The position numbers were made by a program, and so were the translations under genes. From positions 235,602 to 299,601 of the forward strand of contig VLTN01000045.1 in NCBI GenBank assembly GCA_008330645.1: a stretch of DNA of 64,000 nucleotides, in the 5' to 3' direction. The notes below the pieces were generated by a model. It worked only from the letters and a program-made list of their open reading frames with translations, searched no databases and was not told the DNA's origin. The stretch's first letter is position 1; each line of letters opens with the position of its first letter. Positions 1 to 9,866 of the stretch are shown here, piece by piece. Source of the DNA: Cafeteria roenbergensis (lineage: Eukaryota; Sar; Bigyra; Bicosoecida; Cafeteriaceae).

Positions 1-2410
1 GGCGCAGCGCCCTGGCCGCCGGCCACCCAGCGTCAGACGAGGGCAGCTGGCGGCGGCGAATCTCCACGGAGCGCTCGGCCATGAGCTCGCGGCGGACGAG
101 GTGCGCGCGCGCGATCCCCCAGCCTGCCGGCACCTTGTCCGGCGAGGGGACCGTGCGGGCCAGCTCCTCTGCGAGCGAGATGGACTGCTCCCACAGGTCG
201 TTGTTCAGGCCCGAGCACTGGAGCGCAACGGAGGTGAGGTTGCCGCGGGACAGGCGCGTTGCCCCTTGCGCGACCGTCTCCCGAAGCTGCTGGGCGGTGT
301 CGATGTGGGCGGGGGAAAAGGGCTTCTCGCTGCTGAAGGGGAGCGGGTTTTTGTCGAACTGCGTGATAACGGTGCAAGGGTCGATGCGCACGACGGGGAG
401 GCTTGCGGCGCCCTGGCCCCACACGAAGCGGACGGCGGCCGCGAGGCGGGACATCGTGGCGTGGCTCGCCGTGGTGCGGAACCGGTTCAAGGCCGGCACG
501 GCGACCACGCCGCTGGGCACCGCGCCCTCGAGCAGGCCGCTCGTGGCCTCGAGGGACTCAGGGGTCGCGTGCGTGAAGGACGCGGACGTCATGTTGGGCA
601 GGTTGAGGTTGGTGGCAATGTGCTGGCACGTGGAGAGTGCGGGCTGATCCGCGGCGTGGGGCGCCGTTCCTGTGATCTCCAGGCACGTGGGCGGGGCCAC
701 GCCGCGCAGCGCCGCGCTCGCCGCGCCGTAGTCGGCGGCGCGCAGCGGGTCCGGCCAGTCCGGAACGCTGAAGAGCTGGGGCTCGGACGCCGGAGGCGAG
801 GCGAAGAGCATGTGCGACGGGGTGAAGAGAGAGGGCGTCAGGGCCAGCGGGGCCAGGTGCTGAGCGGTGAGCAGCGACTCGCGGGTGGCAGCGTCGGCGA
901 AGTTCAGGACCACGAACAGGTCGTCGGTGGCGTTGTACCGCTCAGGGTCATCGGGAATGGGGAGTCTCGACAATGCCGTCAGCCATGGGACGGCCAGCAG
1001 CGACCTGCGCAGCGTGGCAAGCGCTGGGGTTGCCGCGAGCTGCCGGTAGCTCTGCCTGGCGAACGCAGCCGCGCCCGCTGGACTCGTGGCGTCCAGGGCT
1101 CCCCACTGGTCGGGCTGCACCCACGTGCCCGCATCAACGCAAGATGTGGCCACCTCGGCCGCCTGGTCCATGATGGCCTTGATGCTGACCCAGGTGGATG
1201 CAGCGTGCAGCTGCTCCAAGGAGGGCTCGGTAATCGACTGCGCTGCGAGCAGCTTCATTGCGTCGTCCGCCATCCACTGGGACAGCTCCAGCGGGTTGGA
1301 CCAGTCGTGGATCATGAAGTGCTTGAACGGAGCAACGCAGGAGACCACCTGCCAGGGGCTGCCGGGCTCCTGGGTCACGGGCGTAGCCAGCGTCGCGCTC
1401 CAGATGGAGGTGACGATCGCGGGCGCGATTGTGGCGTGGGAGCGGGACGCGCCCCCGTAGCTGAAGCTGTCGCGCACGAGCGCCTCCGCCACGGCCATGC
1501 TTACATTCCACAGCAGGCCCGACTCGGGGCTGACCTGGCCCGCCTTGGCTGGCTTGGGGGCGGTCGGGAGGGAGGGTGTCGGGTGCACCAGCACGTGCGG
1601 CACGGCCCGGAGCGGGTAGAGGGGCTGGCCAATCTGGTGGACGCACGAGTGGCCAGGGTGGCCAGGCACGGCCAGGAAGGGCGTCGTCTGGCCGGCGCTA
1701 TCGGCCAGCCACAGACGGCGGAAGAAGGCCGCGGTGACATCAGTCGTCGACCCTGCGCCGCTCCTCGTCCCGCATGTGTTGAGGGGGAAGGGCTCGACGG
1801 GCTGGCGAACCGCCACGCCCGCCGTGCCCGCCCAGCGCAGCCAGGCCATCGCCGCCCGGGCGTCCATGACATCGCCTCGCGCCAGCTGCCCAACGCTCAC
1901 GGCAACCATCCCGGACCCGGGGCTGCCCAGGTCGCCGACAGCCCCGCCGAAGGACACTCTGCCAGCGCGAGCCCCGTTTGCGAGCAAGGTCAAGGTGCGC
2001 CCCATGACAGCAGAGGACTGGGCCTCGACGGGCGTCGCAATAGGGATGGCAGTCTCTTCCGCGTGCTGCACGTAGACCATCCCCTGGCTGAACCAGCTGG
2101 TGCCAGAGCGGAAGCTCAGCGTCGAGTCGTCAAACACCGCCGAGGCAGTTGCTGACTGCTTGTGGTGCATCATGACCAGGACCAGCGACCCGTCGCGCAC
2201 GCCAGTAGCCACAGACGAGGGAAGCGTTGCGTCCACCAGGTCGTTCCACGCAGCGCCAGCGCGCTGGTCGTGCGGCTTGGCAAGCAAAGTTAGAGCAAGC
2301 GATCCCTGAGGCGAAGCGCTCGAGCCCACTTGCCGCGCAAGCTTTGCATGCGCTGCGATCGCGCCCCCGACCGCACAGAGCAGCGCCACGCGGGAGAGCC
2401 GCGCCACCAT
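1..2410 (-). CDS. Secreted or lumenal protein of unknown family, 3' end cut by window edge
   Basis: One uninterrupted frame runs from an ATG at 2410 to the left edge, giving 803 residues without a stop, so the C-terminus is missing. The first ~22 residues form a clear signal peptide: an Arg near the start, a hydrophobic core (VALLCAVGGAIAA) and an AHA cleavage site. Most of the mature part looks globular rather than low-complexity, with scattered NxS/T sites (for example WNVS, YNAT, LNLPNMT, GNLT) and several cysteines, which fits a glycosylated secretory-pathway protein. I see no transmembrane segment in the visible part and recognise no family or catalytic motif. No intron is needed to keep the frame. 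The opposite strand also holds a long open frame here, but it reads as Arg/Gly-rich shadow. Existence and start are fairly sure; function is unknown. Confidence 0.72.
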   Translation of the reverse strand, partial: MVARLSRVALLCAVGGAIAAHAKLARQVGSSASPQGSLALTLLAKPHDQRAGAAWNDLVDATLPSSVATGVRDGSLVLVMMHHKQSATASAVFDDSTLSFRSGTSWFSQGMVYVQHAEETAIPIATPVEAQSSAVMGRTLTLLANGARAGRVSFGGAVGDLGSPGSGMVAVSVGQLARGDVMDARAAMAWLRWAGTAGVAVRQPVEPFPLNTCGTRSGAGSTTDVTAAFFRRLWLADSAGQTTPFLAVPGHPGHSCVHQIGQPLYPLRAVPHVLVHPTPSLPTAPKPAKAGQVSPESGLLWNVSMAVAEALVRDSFSYGGASRSHATIAPAIVTSIWSATLATPVTQEPGSPWQVVSCVAPFKHFMIHDWSNPLELSQWMADDAMKLLAAQSITEPSLEQLHAASTWVSIKAIMDQAAEVATSCVDAGTWVQPDQWGALDATSPAGAAAFARQSYRQLAATPALATLRRSLLAVPWLTALSRLPIPDDPERYNATDDLFVVLNFADAATRESLLTAQHLAPLALTPSLFTPSHMLFASPPASEPQLFSVPDWPDPLRAADYGAASAALRGVAPPTCLEITGTAPHAADQPALSTCQHIATNLNLPNMTSASFTHATPESLEATSGLLEGAVPSGVVAVPALNRFRTTASHATMSRLAAAVRFVWGQGAASLPVVRIDPCTVITQFDKNPLPFSSEKPFSPAHIDTAQQLRETVAQGATRLSRGNLTSVALQCSGLNNDLWEQSISLAEELARTVPSPDKVPAGWGIARAHLVRRELMAERSVEIRRRQLPSSDAGWPAARALR

Positions 2411-2594
2411 CGCTGCCGCTGCGCGGACGAGCGAGTGCGTGCGCAGGGTAGTGGTCGCTCAGGCAGCAGAGCTGCGTGCTGGGATTGTTGCAGCGAGTCA
2501 ATGCGGTTCTCGGCCGAATGGGCGCCTTGCAGGCAAGCAGGTGCAGCGGACGTTGACCCAGACAAAGGCGCAGCGCCCCAGGGGGGGCTCGCTC

Positions 2595-4667
2595 TCACGC
2601 GCTGGGCGGCAGGAGCAACACGGCTGCGGCGGTGGCGCCGGCAGCAGAGGCGGCGTTGGCCAGCGCGGCCACCTGCGCGGGCCACGGCCGCTCGCCCAGC
2701 ACGGAGCGAAGCGCAAAGGCCAGGGCCTGCGCGACGACGGGAATGGTTGCCGCCTCGAGAATCGACACGGCTCCCCCCTTGACCATCGCGCGGAGCGCTG
2801 CGGCTGCGCGCGCTGCGCATGGCAGCAACACGTCAGCGCAGGCCGGGCTGGGTCCCCGGCGCCGACCCAGCCCAAGGCTCAGCGCCGCGTGCTTCAGAGC
2901 CGCCACCCCTGCTGCCACGCTGGTCGACAGCGCCGACGTAGAGGCAGCGCCGCCGGCCTGCCGCCACCGGAGGCGCGCCGTCGCGAGCTGGTCGAGCACG
3001 GACGCAGCAGCCACGGCCACAACCTCGGCGCCGCAGCATCGATACTCCCGCGCGTCGGAGTCAGCAGCGGCGACCGCTGCAGCCAGCCCCAAGAGCTGCG
3101 CCTGTCCCGACAAGCGCGCAACGTCCGTTCGCGCGCCGCTGACGTGCGAGCCGTCTGGCGGCGCCGCGCCGGATCGGTCCAGGCTGGCAACTGCTCCGCC
3201 GGCTGCCGCCCGGGCCAGCTCGCGGTGCCCGCCGGTGCTAACGGACCTGCCCCTCGCCCCCCTCCGCCGCCCTGCCCCCGCCCTGCCTCGGCCCTGCACT
3301 CTGGCGGCCCCGGCGCGAGCGCCTTGCCTGAGCCCGACAGCAGTGCCGGTGGCAACGAGGCCAGCCAGATCGCCCGCCGCGCCGCCCTCGCCCCGCTGGG
3401 CAAGCCGGGGCGTGCCCGCGGCAGCCAGCGCCGCACCCGCACCCGCACCCGCACCCGCACCCACGGCCGTGGCGCCAGCTGCCGCCGCTGCGGCCTGTCG
3501 GGCCTTGCTGGCCTCCACCGCCTCCGTCAGCGCGCGGCTCCCGACCAGCGCGGCCCGCGCTCCAGAGACCACTGCCGGTCCCGCCATCTCAGCAAGCCCC
3601 ACTGCCCATGGCCGCACCTGCGCGCGGTGAGACCCCCAGCCGGCGATTCCCACCGCGGCCACGGGCGACAGGCAGCGACCCTGCGCCACGCTGACGGCTG
3701 GCGCCTCCACCACGGCCCGCACAAGCCCGACGGCCGCCGCGACGGCCGCAGCGCCATCCGCCTCTGCCGCGGCTGCCCCGTCGCAAGCAAGCGACGCACA
3801 CCACATCGTCCCTTCCCAGCAGCGCAGCAGCATCGCTCCAGCGTCCACCAGGGCGGCCGCCTCACGGCCGCCCATCGCACTTGCCGCCTCGCCCGCTGAG
3901 CCCTCGCGCGGCGCGGCCGCCCCGGCTGCGGCCGCGCCCTGCACGCTTGCAGTGCTGCTCGGCGGGCTGCCGGGCCCGGCTGCCGCGGGCGGGTCCCAGG
4001 GTAGCCTGGCAAGGTTTGCGATCGCTCGCGCAGCCGCCGCCAGCTCCGGGGCCAGGGCGCACCCGCGGGCGTCGTCGGGCTTGTGGCACTGCCTGCTCGC
4101 AGGCGGCCCGCCTGCGCTGTGCGCCGCAGCGACGTGGTGCACAGCGTACAGCGCGCACGAGGCCACGAGGCACAGCTCCTGCACGGCCGTTCCGCGCCCA
4201 GCTTGCCCGCCCACCAGGCGAGCCCACACTGCCCATGCAGCACCATGGAGCGGTGTAGGGACACGCTCCCGACCCATGCTGCTCCCTTCCCCTGCCGCTC
4301 TCGTCGTGCGCTCCAGCAGGTGCTGGGCGAGCGGCGCCGCCATGGCGAGGCAGAGGCCCTCGCGCGCATGAGGCCAGCGCGGCTCGTCCACCACATCGGC
4401 GCAAAACGAGGACGCCAAAACCGCCCGGCACGCGCGTAGAGCCTGCCGCCACGGAGGCGGAGAGCTCGGCGAAGCCAGCAAGCCAAGAGTTGCGACAAAC
4501 TCCTCAACGACACGGGCCTCGCCAGCGCCAAACCCGCCGCCTCCGAGGTCGAGGACGAAAGTCTCGCCGCCTGCGCCCATCCCCGCGCCAAACCCCATCG
4601 CCTCCCAGGTGGGGGCTCCCGCGCTGCCCACAGGGGACGATGGCGGGAGGCCCTCGGAGCCTGCCAT
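2595..4667 (-). CDS. Ala-rich, probably all-helical protein of unknown function
   Basis: A 690-residue frame begins at the ATG at 4667 (the frame is open further upstream but has no earlier ATG close by). It starts MAGSEGLPPSS and ends VLLLPPSA. Composition is dominated by Ala, Gly and Val, with Trp and Cys scattered in a way typical of helical-repeat (ARM/HEAT-like) folds, but no repeat unit can be proved by eye. Around residues 400-415 a hexanucleotide tract (3429-3465) encodes alternating Gly-Ala. A basic stretch near residues 455-480 (QGRGRAGAGRRRGARG) is out of character and could be an unrecognised intron retained in this reading. It lies 225 bp downstream of the SerRS gene on the same strand. 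No family assigned. Confidence 0.55.
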   Translation of the reverse strand: MAGSEGLPPSSPVGSAGAPTWEAMGFGAGMGAGGETFVLDLGGGGFGAGEARVVEEFVATLGLLASPSSPPPWRQALRACRAVLASSFCADVVDEPRWPHAREGLCLAMAAPLAQHLLERTTRAAGEGSSMGRERVPTPLHGAAWAVWARLVGGQAGRGTAVQELCLVASCALYAVHHVAAAHSAGGPPASRQCHKPDDARGCALAPELAAAARAIANLARLPWDPPAAAGPGSPPSSTASVQGAAAAGAAAPREGSAGEAASAMGGREAAALVDAGAMLLRCWEGTMWCASLACDGAAAAEADGAAAVAAAVGLVRAVVEAPAVSVAQGRCLSPVAAVGIAGWGSHRAQVRPWAVGLAEMAGPAVVSGARAALVGSRALTEAVEASKARQAAAAAAGATAVGAGAGAGAGAALAAAGTPRLAQRGEGGAAGDLAGLVATGTAVGLRQGARAGAARVQGRGRAGAGRRRGARGRSVSTGGHRELARAAAGGAVASLDRSGAAPPDGSHVSGARTDVARLSGQAQLLGLAAAVAAADSDAREYRCCGAEVVAVAAASVLDQLATARLRWRQAGGAASTSALSTSVAAGVAALKHAALSLGLGRRRGPSPACADVLLPCAARAAAALRAMVKGGAVSILEAATIPVVAQALAFALRSVLGERPWPAQVAALANAASAAGATAAAVLLLPPSA
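3427..3465. repeat. Hexanucleotide microsatellite (CGCACC)n inside a coding frame
   Basis: About six uninterrupted copies of a 6-bp unit (cgcacc), which on the minus strand encode a run of alternating Gly and Ala in the Ala-rich protein. Length variation would change the protein in two-residue steps without shifting the frame. Confidence 0.8.
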
Positions 4668-4892
4668 TGCGCGTGTGCGAATCGCGCAGGCCGCGCGCAG
4701 CGCTCGGCCTGGGCTGGCGACCTGCGCCAGCACGCGGGGCCGGTGCGTGCCTTGCGTGTGGTCCAGCTACCCGACGGCGAGCGCTTTCAGCAGCTGTGTG
4801 TCGAGCGGGAGCCAAGCGAGAGCGGCGCACGCGGGCCAACAGGCGAGCTCTGCAGGGCGCGACGCCGATTGAGAGGAGGCGCGACAGCTGCC

Positions 4893-7613
4893 TCACGCAG
4901 AGAAGAGTGCCGAGGCAGCGGCGGCGGGCAGCTTGACGGCACCCGACGCGATGTGGCGGTACCAGCGCGCGGCGTGGGGGTGCTCCGCGGCCTTGGGGGC
5001 CTTGGGCAGCAAATCGAAGACTGCCGCGTCCTCGGCCCCAGCAACATGACCAGAGACGTACGTGCGCATGGCCAGGTGGGCGTTGAGCGTGTCCAGCCCT
5101 GCAGCCGTTGACAGCGAGGGCCTGCCCGCCACGGCGGGCGCCGGGGCGGCCTTGGAGGCGGCTGCCGCAGCGGCAGCCGGCTTGCCGGCCTTGGGGGCCT
5201 TGGCCTTGGGAGCCTTGGCAGGCTTGGCCTTGGGGGCCTCGGAGGACGCGGCGGCGGAGGATGCGGCGGCAGCGGCGGCGGCGGCGGGGGCGGCCTCCTT
5301 CTTGGCCGCGGCCTTCTTGGCGGCCTTGCCCGCGGCTGCCTCCTTGCCCTTGGCGGACTTCTCGGCGTTGATGTTCTTGGGCTTGGGGCGGACGAAGGGC
5401 AGGAAGGTCGTGCCGCCCATGTAGGGCACGAGGGCCTCCGGGACCTTGACGCCGTCCGGGGTCTGGTAGTTCTCGAGGATGGCGCAGATGGTGCGGGTGG
5501 TGGCGCAGAGGGTGGAGTTGAGCATGTGCGCGTAGGTCTTGACGCCGTTGTCCGCCTTGGTCTTGGCGCCGAAGCGGGTCTCCATGGCGCGGGCCTGGTA
5601 GTCGGTGCAGTTGGAGCAGGACACCAGCTCGCGGTACTCGCTGAAGCCGGGGAACCAGCCCTCCAGGTCGTACTTCTTGGCTGCCGCGTTGTTCAGCTGC
5701 GGGGGCGGGGGTGAGCGGGGGAGAGGGGTGCATGCGGGGAGGGGAGTCGGGCGGCCGGTGCCGGGCGCGCAGCACTGCGGAAGCGAGGCGCGGCGCCGCC
5801 GGCAGGCCAGCTTGCGCCTGGGCCGAGGGCGGCAGCCGCCACGCGGCTCTGACGGGCGGGGCCTTGCGGCGGCGAGCGAGCGGGCGGCGGGGGCGCCGGT
5901 GCCACGCAGCGGGCTTTGGAGCCTCGCGGCGGCGAAAGCCCTCACCTCCTTGGAAACGAGGGTGATGACGCGGTATGCGATGCCCAGGCTCTTGTAAAAC
6001 TCCTCGGCAGTGGCGATCATCTCCTCGTGAATGCGCCACGAGTCCTCCGGCGCGCAGACGACGAACTGCTCGATCTTCTCGAACTGGTGCACGCGGAAGA
6101 TGCCCCAGGTGTCGCGGCCGTGCGAGCCGGCCTCCTTGCGGAAGCAGGTGGACCAGCCGGCGTACTTGACGGGAAGGTCCTTGGGGTTGAGCCAGTCGCC
6201 GCGGTGGAAGGTGCAGAGGGGCTGCTCCGACGTGGCGATGAGGTACTTTTCGCTGTCGCCCTTCTCGCCCGACACGTGGTAGAGCTGCTCGTCGTAGTCG
6301 TCGAGCTCGGCCACGGCGCCCATGGCCTCCTTGTTGAGGAAGTAGGGCGGCTGCACGCCGCTGTAGTCCCGCTTGCGGAGGAACTCCAGGGCGTAGCTGA
6401 TGAGCGCGATGTTGAGCTGGGTGCCGGCGCCGGTGAGGAAGTAGGCGCGGTGGCCGGCCGCGGCGACTCCGCGGTCGGGCTCGTAGCCGCCGATCATCCA
6501 CAGGAGCTCGTGGTGGTGGAGGGGCTCGGAGCCGGGGGGCAGCTCCGGCGCGGGGGTGCCGCCGACCTCGCGCTCGACGCGGTTGTCGGCCTCGGTGTCG
6601 GACACGGGCACGGTGTCGTGGACCTCGTTGCCGATGCCCTCTGCGAAGATGCGGGCAGCACGGGCCGGCGGCGCGCGGCGGGCGGTGAGCGGCGGGCAGC
6701 GGGGGCGGTGAGCGGCGGGACAGAGGCAGGCGTGGCTCTCACCGAGGAGCTTGTCGCGGCCGGCGATGAGCTCAGCGAGGCGAGCCTCTGCTGCGGGAAC
6801 ACGCTCGCGCATCTCCGCGAGCTCGGCCTGGGCGGCGTCGGCGGCGGCCTTGTCCTCGGCCGACACCTCGGTGCCCTCGCGGGCGGCCTTGCTCAGCTTC
6901 TGCATGAGCGGGCCGAGCACCTGCGGCGCGAGAGCAACGCACACGCGCGTTGGGAGAGACGGGGGTGTCAGGCTTGCGGTTGCACAAAAACACACACAGA
7001 TTGTAGGGCGCGAAGCAACAGCGCTGAGCACGCCGGCTCGCTCGTGTGAAGCGGAGCGTGCCACAGACCGCCTGGCCAAACAAAGCCGCGCGCACCGCCG
7101 CGAGCTCCTGGGTGCTGCTTTCGCGCGACCCGTCGCGACCGGCCGGAGCCGCTGGCCCGCGCAGCCTGGGCGAGAACGGGAGCGCACCTTCTTCTGCTTG
7201 GTGTTCAGCTCCTTCCTGTAGTCGCGGATCCACGTGGTCAGAGCACGCCACTCCTGCACGGCACCGGCACAGACATGACAACCAACGGGGACTGGCAGGC
7301 GTGGGCGCAGGCCGGGCATTGCTGCGCAAGCGTCAAGCAGGAAAGCGCTGATCCAGCCCGGTGTGCGCCTGAAAGCCGGCCCCAGAGCCGCTCCTGTTCG
7401 GCATTCCCGGCGAAGCGCGACGAATCAGCAGGGTCCGTGGCAGTTTTTGGGACGCAAGCTGCCCCGCCACGGCTGCGGGGCGAGCCTCACAGAGTCGAGC
7501 TCCAGCACGCGGTCGACGAGGTCGGCATCCTTGAAGCGCTTGCGCTGGAACTCCCGCCAGCGCTCCGGGTCGCCACCCTGGTCTACGCGGAGCTCGCGAA
7601 TGTCGATGGGCAT
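4893..7613 (-). CDS. SARS1: Cytosolic seryl-tRNA synthetase with C-terminal eEF1B/GST-C-like domain
   Basis: Charges tRNA-Ser with serine. Five exons: 7491-7613, 7188-7253, 6743-6920, 5946-6640, 4893-5696; the phases match and give 621 residues. The start MPIDIRELRVDQGGDPE is the standard SerRS N-terminus, followed by the two-helix tRNA-binding arm (exons 2-3). The class II core has motif 2 (CFRKEAGSHGRDTWG then VHQFEKIEQF) and motif 3 ending LNSTLCATTRTICAILENYQ. After the core (about residue 430) comes a Lys/Ala/Pro linker of ~120 residues and then a ~70-residue tail (552-621). The tail reads as the GST-C-like N-terminal domain of eEF1B beta/delta: LDTLNAHLA, TYVSG, AVFDLL, ARWYRHI. Human SerRS lacks such a domain; it suggests docking to a multi-synthetase or eEF1 complex. 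Introns begin GTGAGG, GTGCGC, GTGAGA and GTGAGG and all end CAG. Confidence 0.95.
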
Positions 7614-7838
7614 CGCCGACTGTCGCGCCTGCGGGTGCCGCAACGGAGGCCGGGCCCGAAGACGGCAGCCGCGACGACCCCGATTTCCGGCTCTGCCGAG
7701 CGGGCGATTGCACCTGCCGGGCCCCAGCCGCAGTTCGCCCACGCGCAGCAGCAAACCCGCATTGCCCGGGCCGGAGCCTCCCCTGGAAGGAGGCGGAGAC
7801 GAGACGGCCGTGCACAACGCAGAGCACGGCTGGCAGCC
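7614..7838. promoter_or_regulatory. Short divergent promoter region between SerRS and Cys-motif gene
   Basis: The start codons of two divergent genes are 225 bp apart, so this segment should hold both promoters and 5' leaders. I see no convincing TATA box; the sequence is GC-rich. Position is the only support. Confidence 0.5.
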
Positions 7839-9164
7839 ATGCGGCGGCTGGGAGCGGTGCTTCTGTGGGCAGTGATCGCAGCTGCCTTGGCCACCAGCCC
7901 TCTGGAGCGCCTCCAAGGGCTCCCTGTGAGTGTGGCGTCGACGGCGCGGATGGGACAGGGCGGCACGCACCTCGGGTCGGTGCGGGTCGGCGCGGCCCTG
8001 CCACCTGTGCCCGCGCGAGCTTGGCCGGAGAGTCGAGGCTATGCGATGTCGTTCTCGGCGCCTTTTCGCTGCTCGCAGGAATCAAGGCGGCGGGCTGTGC
8101 TCGAGGCAGCGGCTGAGCTCCGCGGGCGGCGTGCCCCCGTCGGCGCGGAGCCGCAGTCCCTCAGACCAAGCAGCTTTGCGGCGGCTTGCGAGACGCACGG
8201 CGTTCACATCGACGTTGTTGGCCTGGCCGGAGCAGCAGGCGCTCCCGGCTCGAGCCCGCCAGAAGCGGGCGCGTCCGGCGCGTGGTCCCTGCTGCAGGCT
8301 GGCGCAGCATCGGGCCTGGGGCCCGTGTCCACGCGGCCGCTGGCGCAGTGCAAGTGCGAGGAGTACGCCTGCACCTGCAGCAAGGCGTGCGGCTGCAAGC
8401 TCACGGGGGACGGCGGCAGCAAGCTTGTGCACAAGCTGCGGCCCCGCATGACGGCGGAGGAGATCATGGGCGGGGGCGAGCCCCGGGGGCAGCGGCCCTC
8501 GAACGTGGACCACACGTTCCGCTGCGGCTGCGAGTTTGACGTGGCGCAGTCGCTCGCAGGCGCGCAGCCGGGCGCCGCGGGGTCGGGCCAGGGGGAGGAG
8601 GGCTTCGGGCTGGCCACCAAGGACGGCTCGCTGCGCTGCGGTTGCGGCAAGGGCGCTTGCGAGTGCCGGCGCCTCTGTAAGTGCTCCACAGCCGGCGCGG
8701 GGGCCTCGCCCTCCCTCCTGCAGACGTCGTCCGCCGGCGAGGAGGGGCAAGCCGCCGACGGGTGGGCCGGTCCGCCCAGCTCGGAGGCGCCGCTGCAAGA
8801 GGCGGGCCAGCCCTTGCAGCTGACCTCCCGGGCGCAGAGGCGAGCGACCGGCTCCAGCGTGAGGGGCGGGCGCGCGCAGCTGCCGCTGGACGCCTCCGAC
8901 GCGCGCATGGCAGAGCGCAAGGGCAAGGGCCGGCCGCGGGAGGGCCCCGAGGAGGAGGACAAGGAGGCCAGGGCGCTGCCGCCGGCGCAGCGGGACGCTG
9001 GCTGGGACACCGGACCGGGGCCGGGAGGCGCCCACGGGGGCAGCCCGCACCCGGCGGCGCCGCCCCCCGACCTGCCGCCGCGCTCCGTGAAGCGGCCGGG
9101 CAAGGGAGGCGGTGCCCAGTCCGAGGTGGAGCTGTTCCTGCCCGGCGTCGGAGCTGTGGCCTAG
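7839..9164 (+). CDS. Secreted protein with two CxCx4CxCx3CxC-type cysteine motifs
   Basis: Exons 7839-7925 and 8079-9164 give 390 residues. The intron (GTGAGT...GCTCGCAG, 153 bp) is a multiple of three with no in-frame stop, so retention would add 51 residues. The start codes for a signal peptide (MRRLGAVLLWAVIAAALA). Two dense cysteine clusters follow: CKCEEYACTCSKACGCK at about 120-136 and CGCGKGACECRRLCKC at about 216-231. Between them is a third short element, RCGCEF. The regular CxC spacing suggests metal binding or a small disulfide knot. The last 150 residues are Pro/Gly/Glu-rich and probably disordered. A 17-bp minisatellite begins directly after the TAG. I know no named family with this pattern, so function is left open. 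Confidence 0.68.
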   Translation: MRRLGAVLLWAVIAAALATSPLERLQGLPVSVASTARMGQGGTHLGSVRVGAALPPVPARAWPESRGYAMSFSAPFRCSQESRRRAVLEAAAELRGRRAPVGAEPQSLRPSSFAAACETHGVHIDVVGLAGAAGAPGSSPPEAGASGAWSLLQAGAASGLGPVSTRPLAQCKCEEYACTCSKACGCKLTGDGGSKLVHKLRPRMTAEEIMGGGEPRGQRPSNVDHTFRCGCEFDVAQSLAGAQPGAAGSGQGEEGFGLATKDGSLRCGCGKGACECRRLCKCSTAGAGASPSLLQTSSAGEEGQAADGWAGPPSSEAPLQEAGQPLQLTSRAQRRATGSSVRGGRAQLPLDASDARMAERKGKGRPREGPEEEDKEARALPPAQRDAGWDTGPGPGGAHGGSPHPAAPPPDLPPRSVKRPGKGGGAQSEVELFLPGVGAVA

Positions 9165-9166
9165 GG

Positions 9167-9598
9167 CGCGCTCCGGCGCCCCCTGCGCTCCGGCGCCCCC
9201 TGTGCTCCGGCGCCCCCTGTGCTCCGGCGCCCCCTGTGCTCCGGCGCCCCCTGTGCTCCGGCGCCCCCTGTGCTCCGGCGCCCCCTGTGCTCCGGCGCCC
9301 CCTGTGCTCCGGCGCCCCCTGTGCTCCGGCGCCCCCTGTGCTCCGGCGCCCCCTGTGCTCCGGCGCCCCCTGTGCTCAGGCGCCCCCTGTGCTCCGGCGC
9401 CCCCTGTGCTCAGGCGCCCCCTGTGCTCCGGCGCCCCCTGTGCTCCGGCGCCCCCTGTGCTCCGGCGCCCCCTGTGCTCCGGCGCCCCCTGTGCTCCGGC
9501 GCCCCCTGTGCTCAGGCGCCCCCTGTGCTCCGGCGCCCCCTGTGCTCAGGCGCCCCCTGTGCTCCGGCGCCCCCTGTGCTCCGGCGCCCCCTGCGCTG
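9167..9598. repeat. 17-bp GC-rich minisatellite, about 25 copies
   Basis: The unit ctccggcgccccctgtg (17 bp) is repeated head to tail with almost no divergence. The first and last copies carry ctgcg instead of ctgtg. Four copies have ctcagg in place of ctccgg, near 9376, 9410, 9511 and 9545. They form two pairs, each two units apart, and the pairs are about eight units apart, so a block was duplicated. Because 17 is not a multiple of three, all three forward frames stay open and read the same 17-residue repeat; this is not a gene. It starts within a few bases of the stop codon of the Cys-motif gene. Confidence 0.95.
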
Positions 9599-9866
9599 TG
9601 GCGCGGGGCGGGAGGCGAGGACGCGCGGCTGGCGCCTGGGGCGTGACGCCAGTTCGATTGTTGCCTCGGGAGAGACCACACGGCTGCGTGTGTGTGGCTG
9701 TGTGCGTGCGTGCATCCGCGCCAGTGCGTGTTTGGGCAGACCCGCAACCTGCATAGGCCAGGGCGGCGCGCTGCGGACCTCCCTCGCGCAGCTTCACACA
9801 CCCATGCGCGCGACAGCGACAGCGACAGCGACTGCGACTGCGACTGCGACCGCGGCCGGCTCGCAG
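9599..9866. other. Convergent intergenic segment with GT-rich tract and hexamer repeat
   Basis: It lies between the minisatellite and the 3' end of the glycosyltransferase gene. It holds a GT-rich run (gcgtgtgtgtggctgtgtgcg around 9683-9715) and a hexamer tract of gcgaca/gcgact units at 9808-9856. No coding sequence is supported; it probably contains both 3' UTRs. Confidence 0.6.

Noticed and set aside
101-2155. Long forward open frame of 684 codons opposite the first gene
   Set aside because: Arg/Gly/Val-rich, no domain, antisense to a frame with a signal peptide and normal composition. High GC leaves antisense frames open.
2130-2501. Minus-strand frame upstream of the first gene
   Set aside because: Overlaps the signal-peptide frame starting at 2410 and has no features; shadow.
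9167-9598. CRISPR-like array
   Set aside because: No spacers; the units are directly adjacent and the host is a eukaryote.
9112-9756. Proteins made of 17-residue repeats (SGAPCAPAPPVLRRPLC type)
   Set aside because: All three forward frames give the same repeat because the DNA unit is 17 bp; this is a minisatellite, not a coding region.
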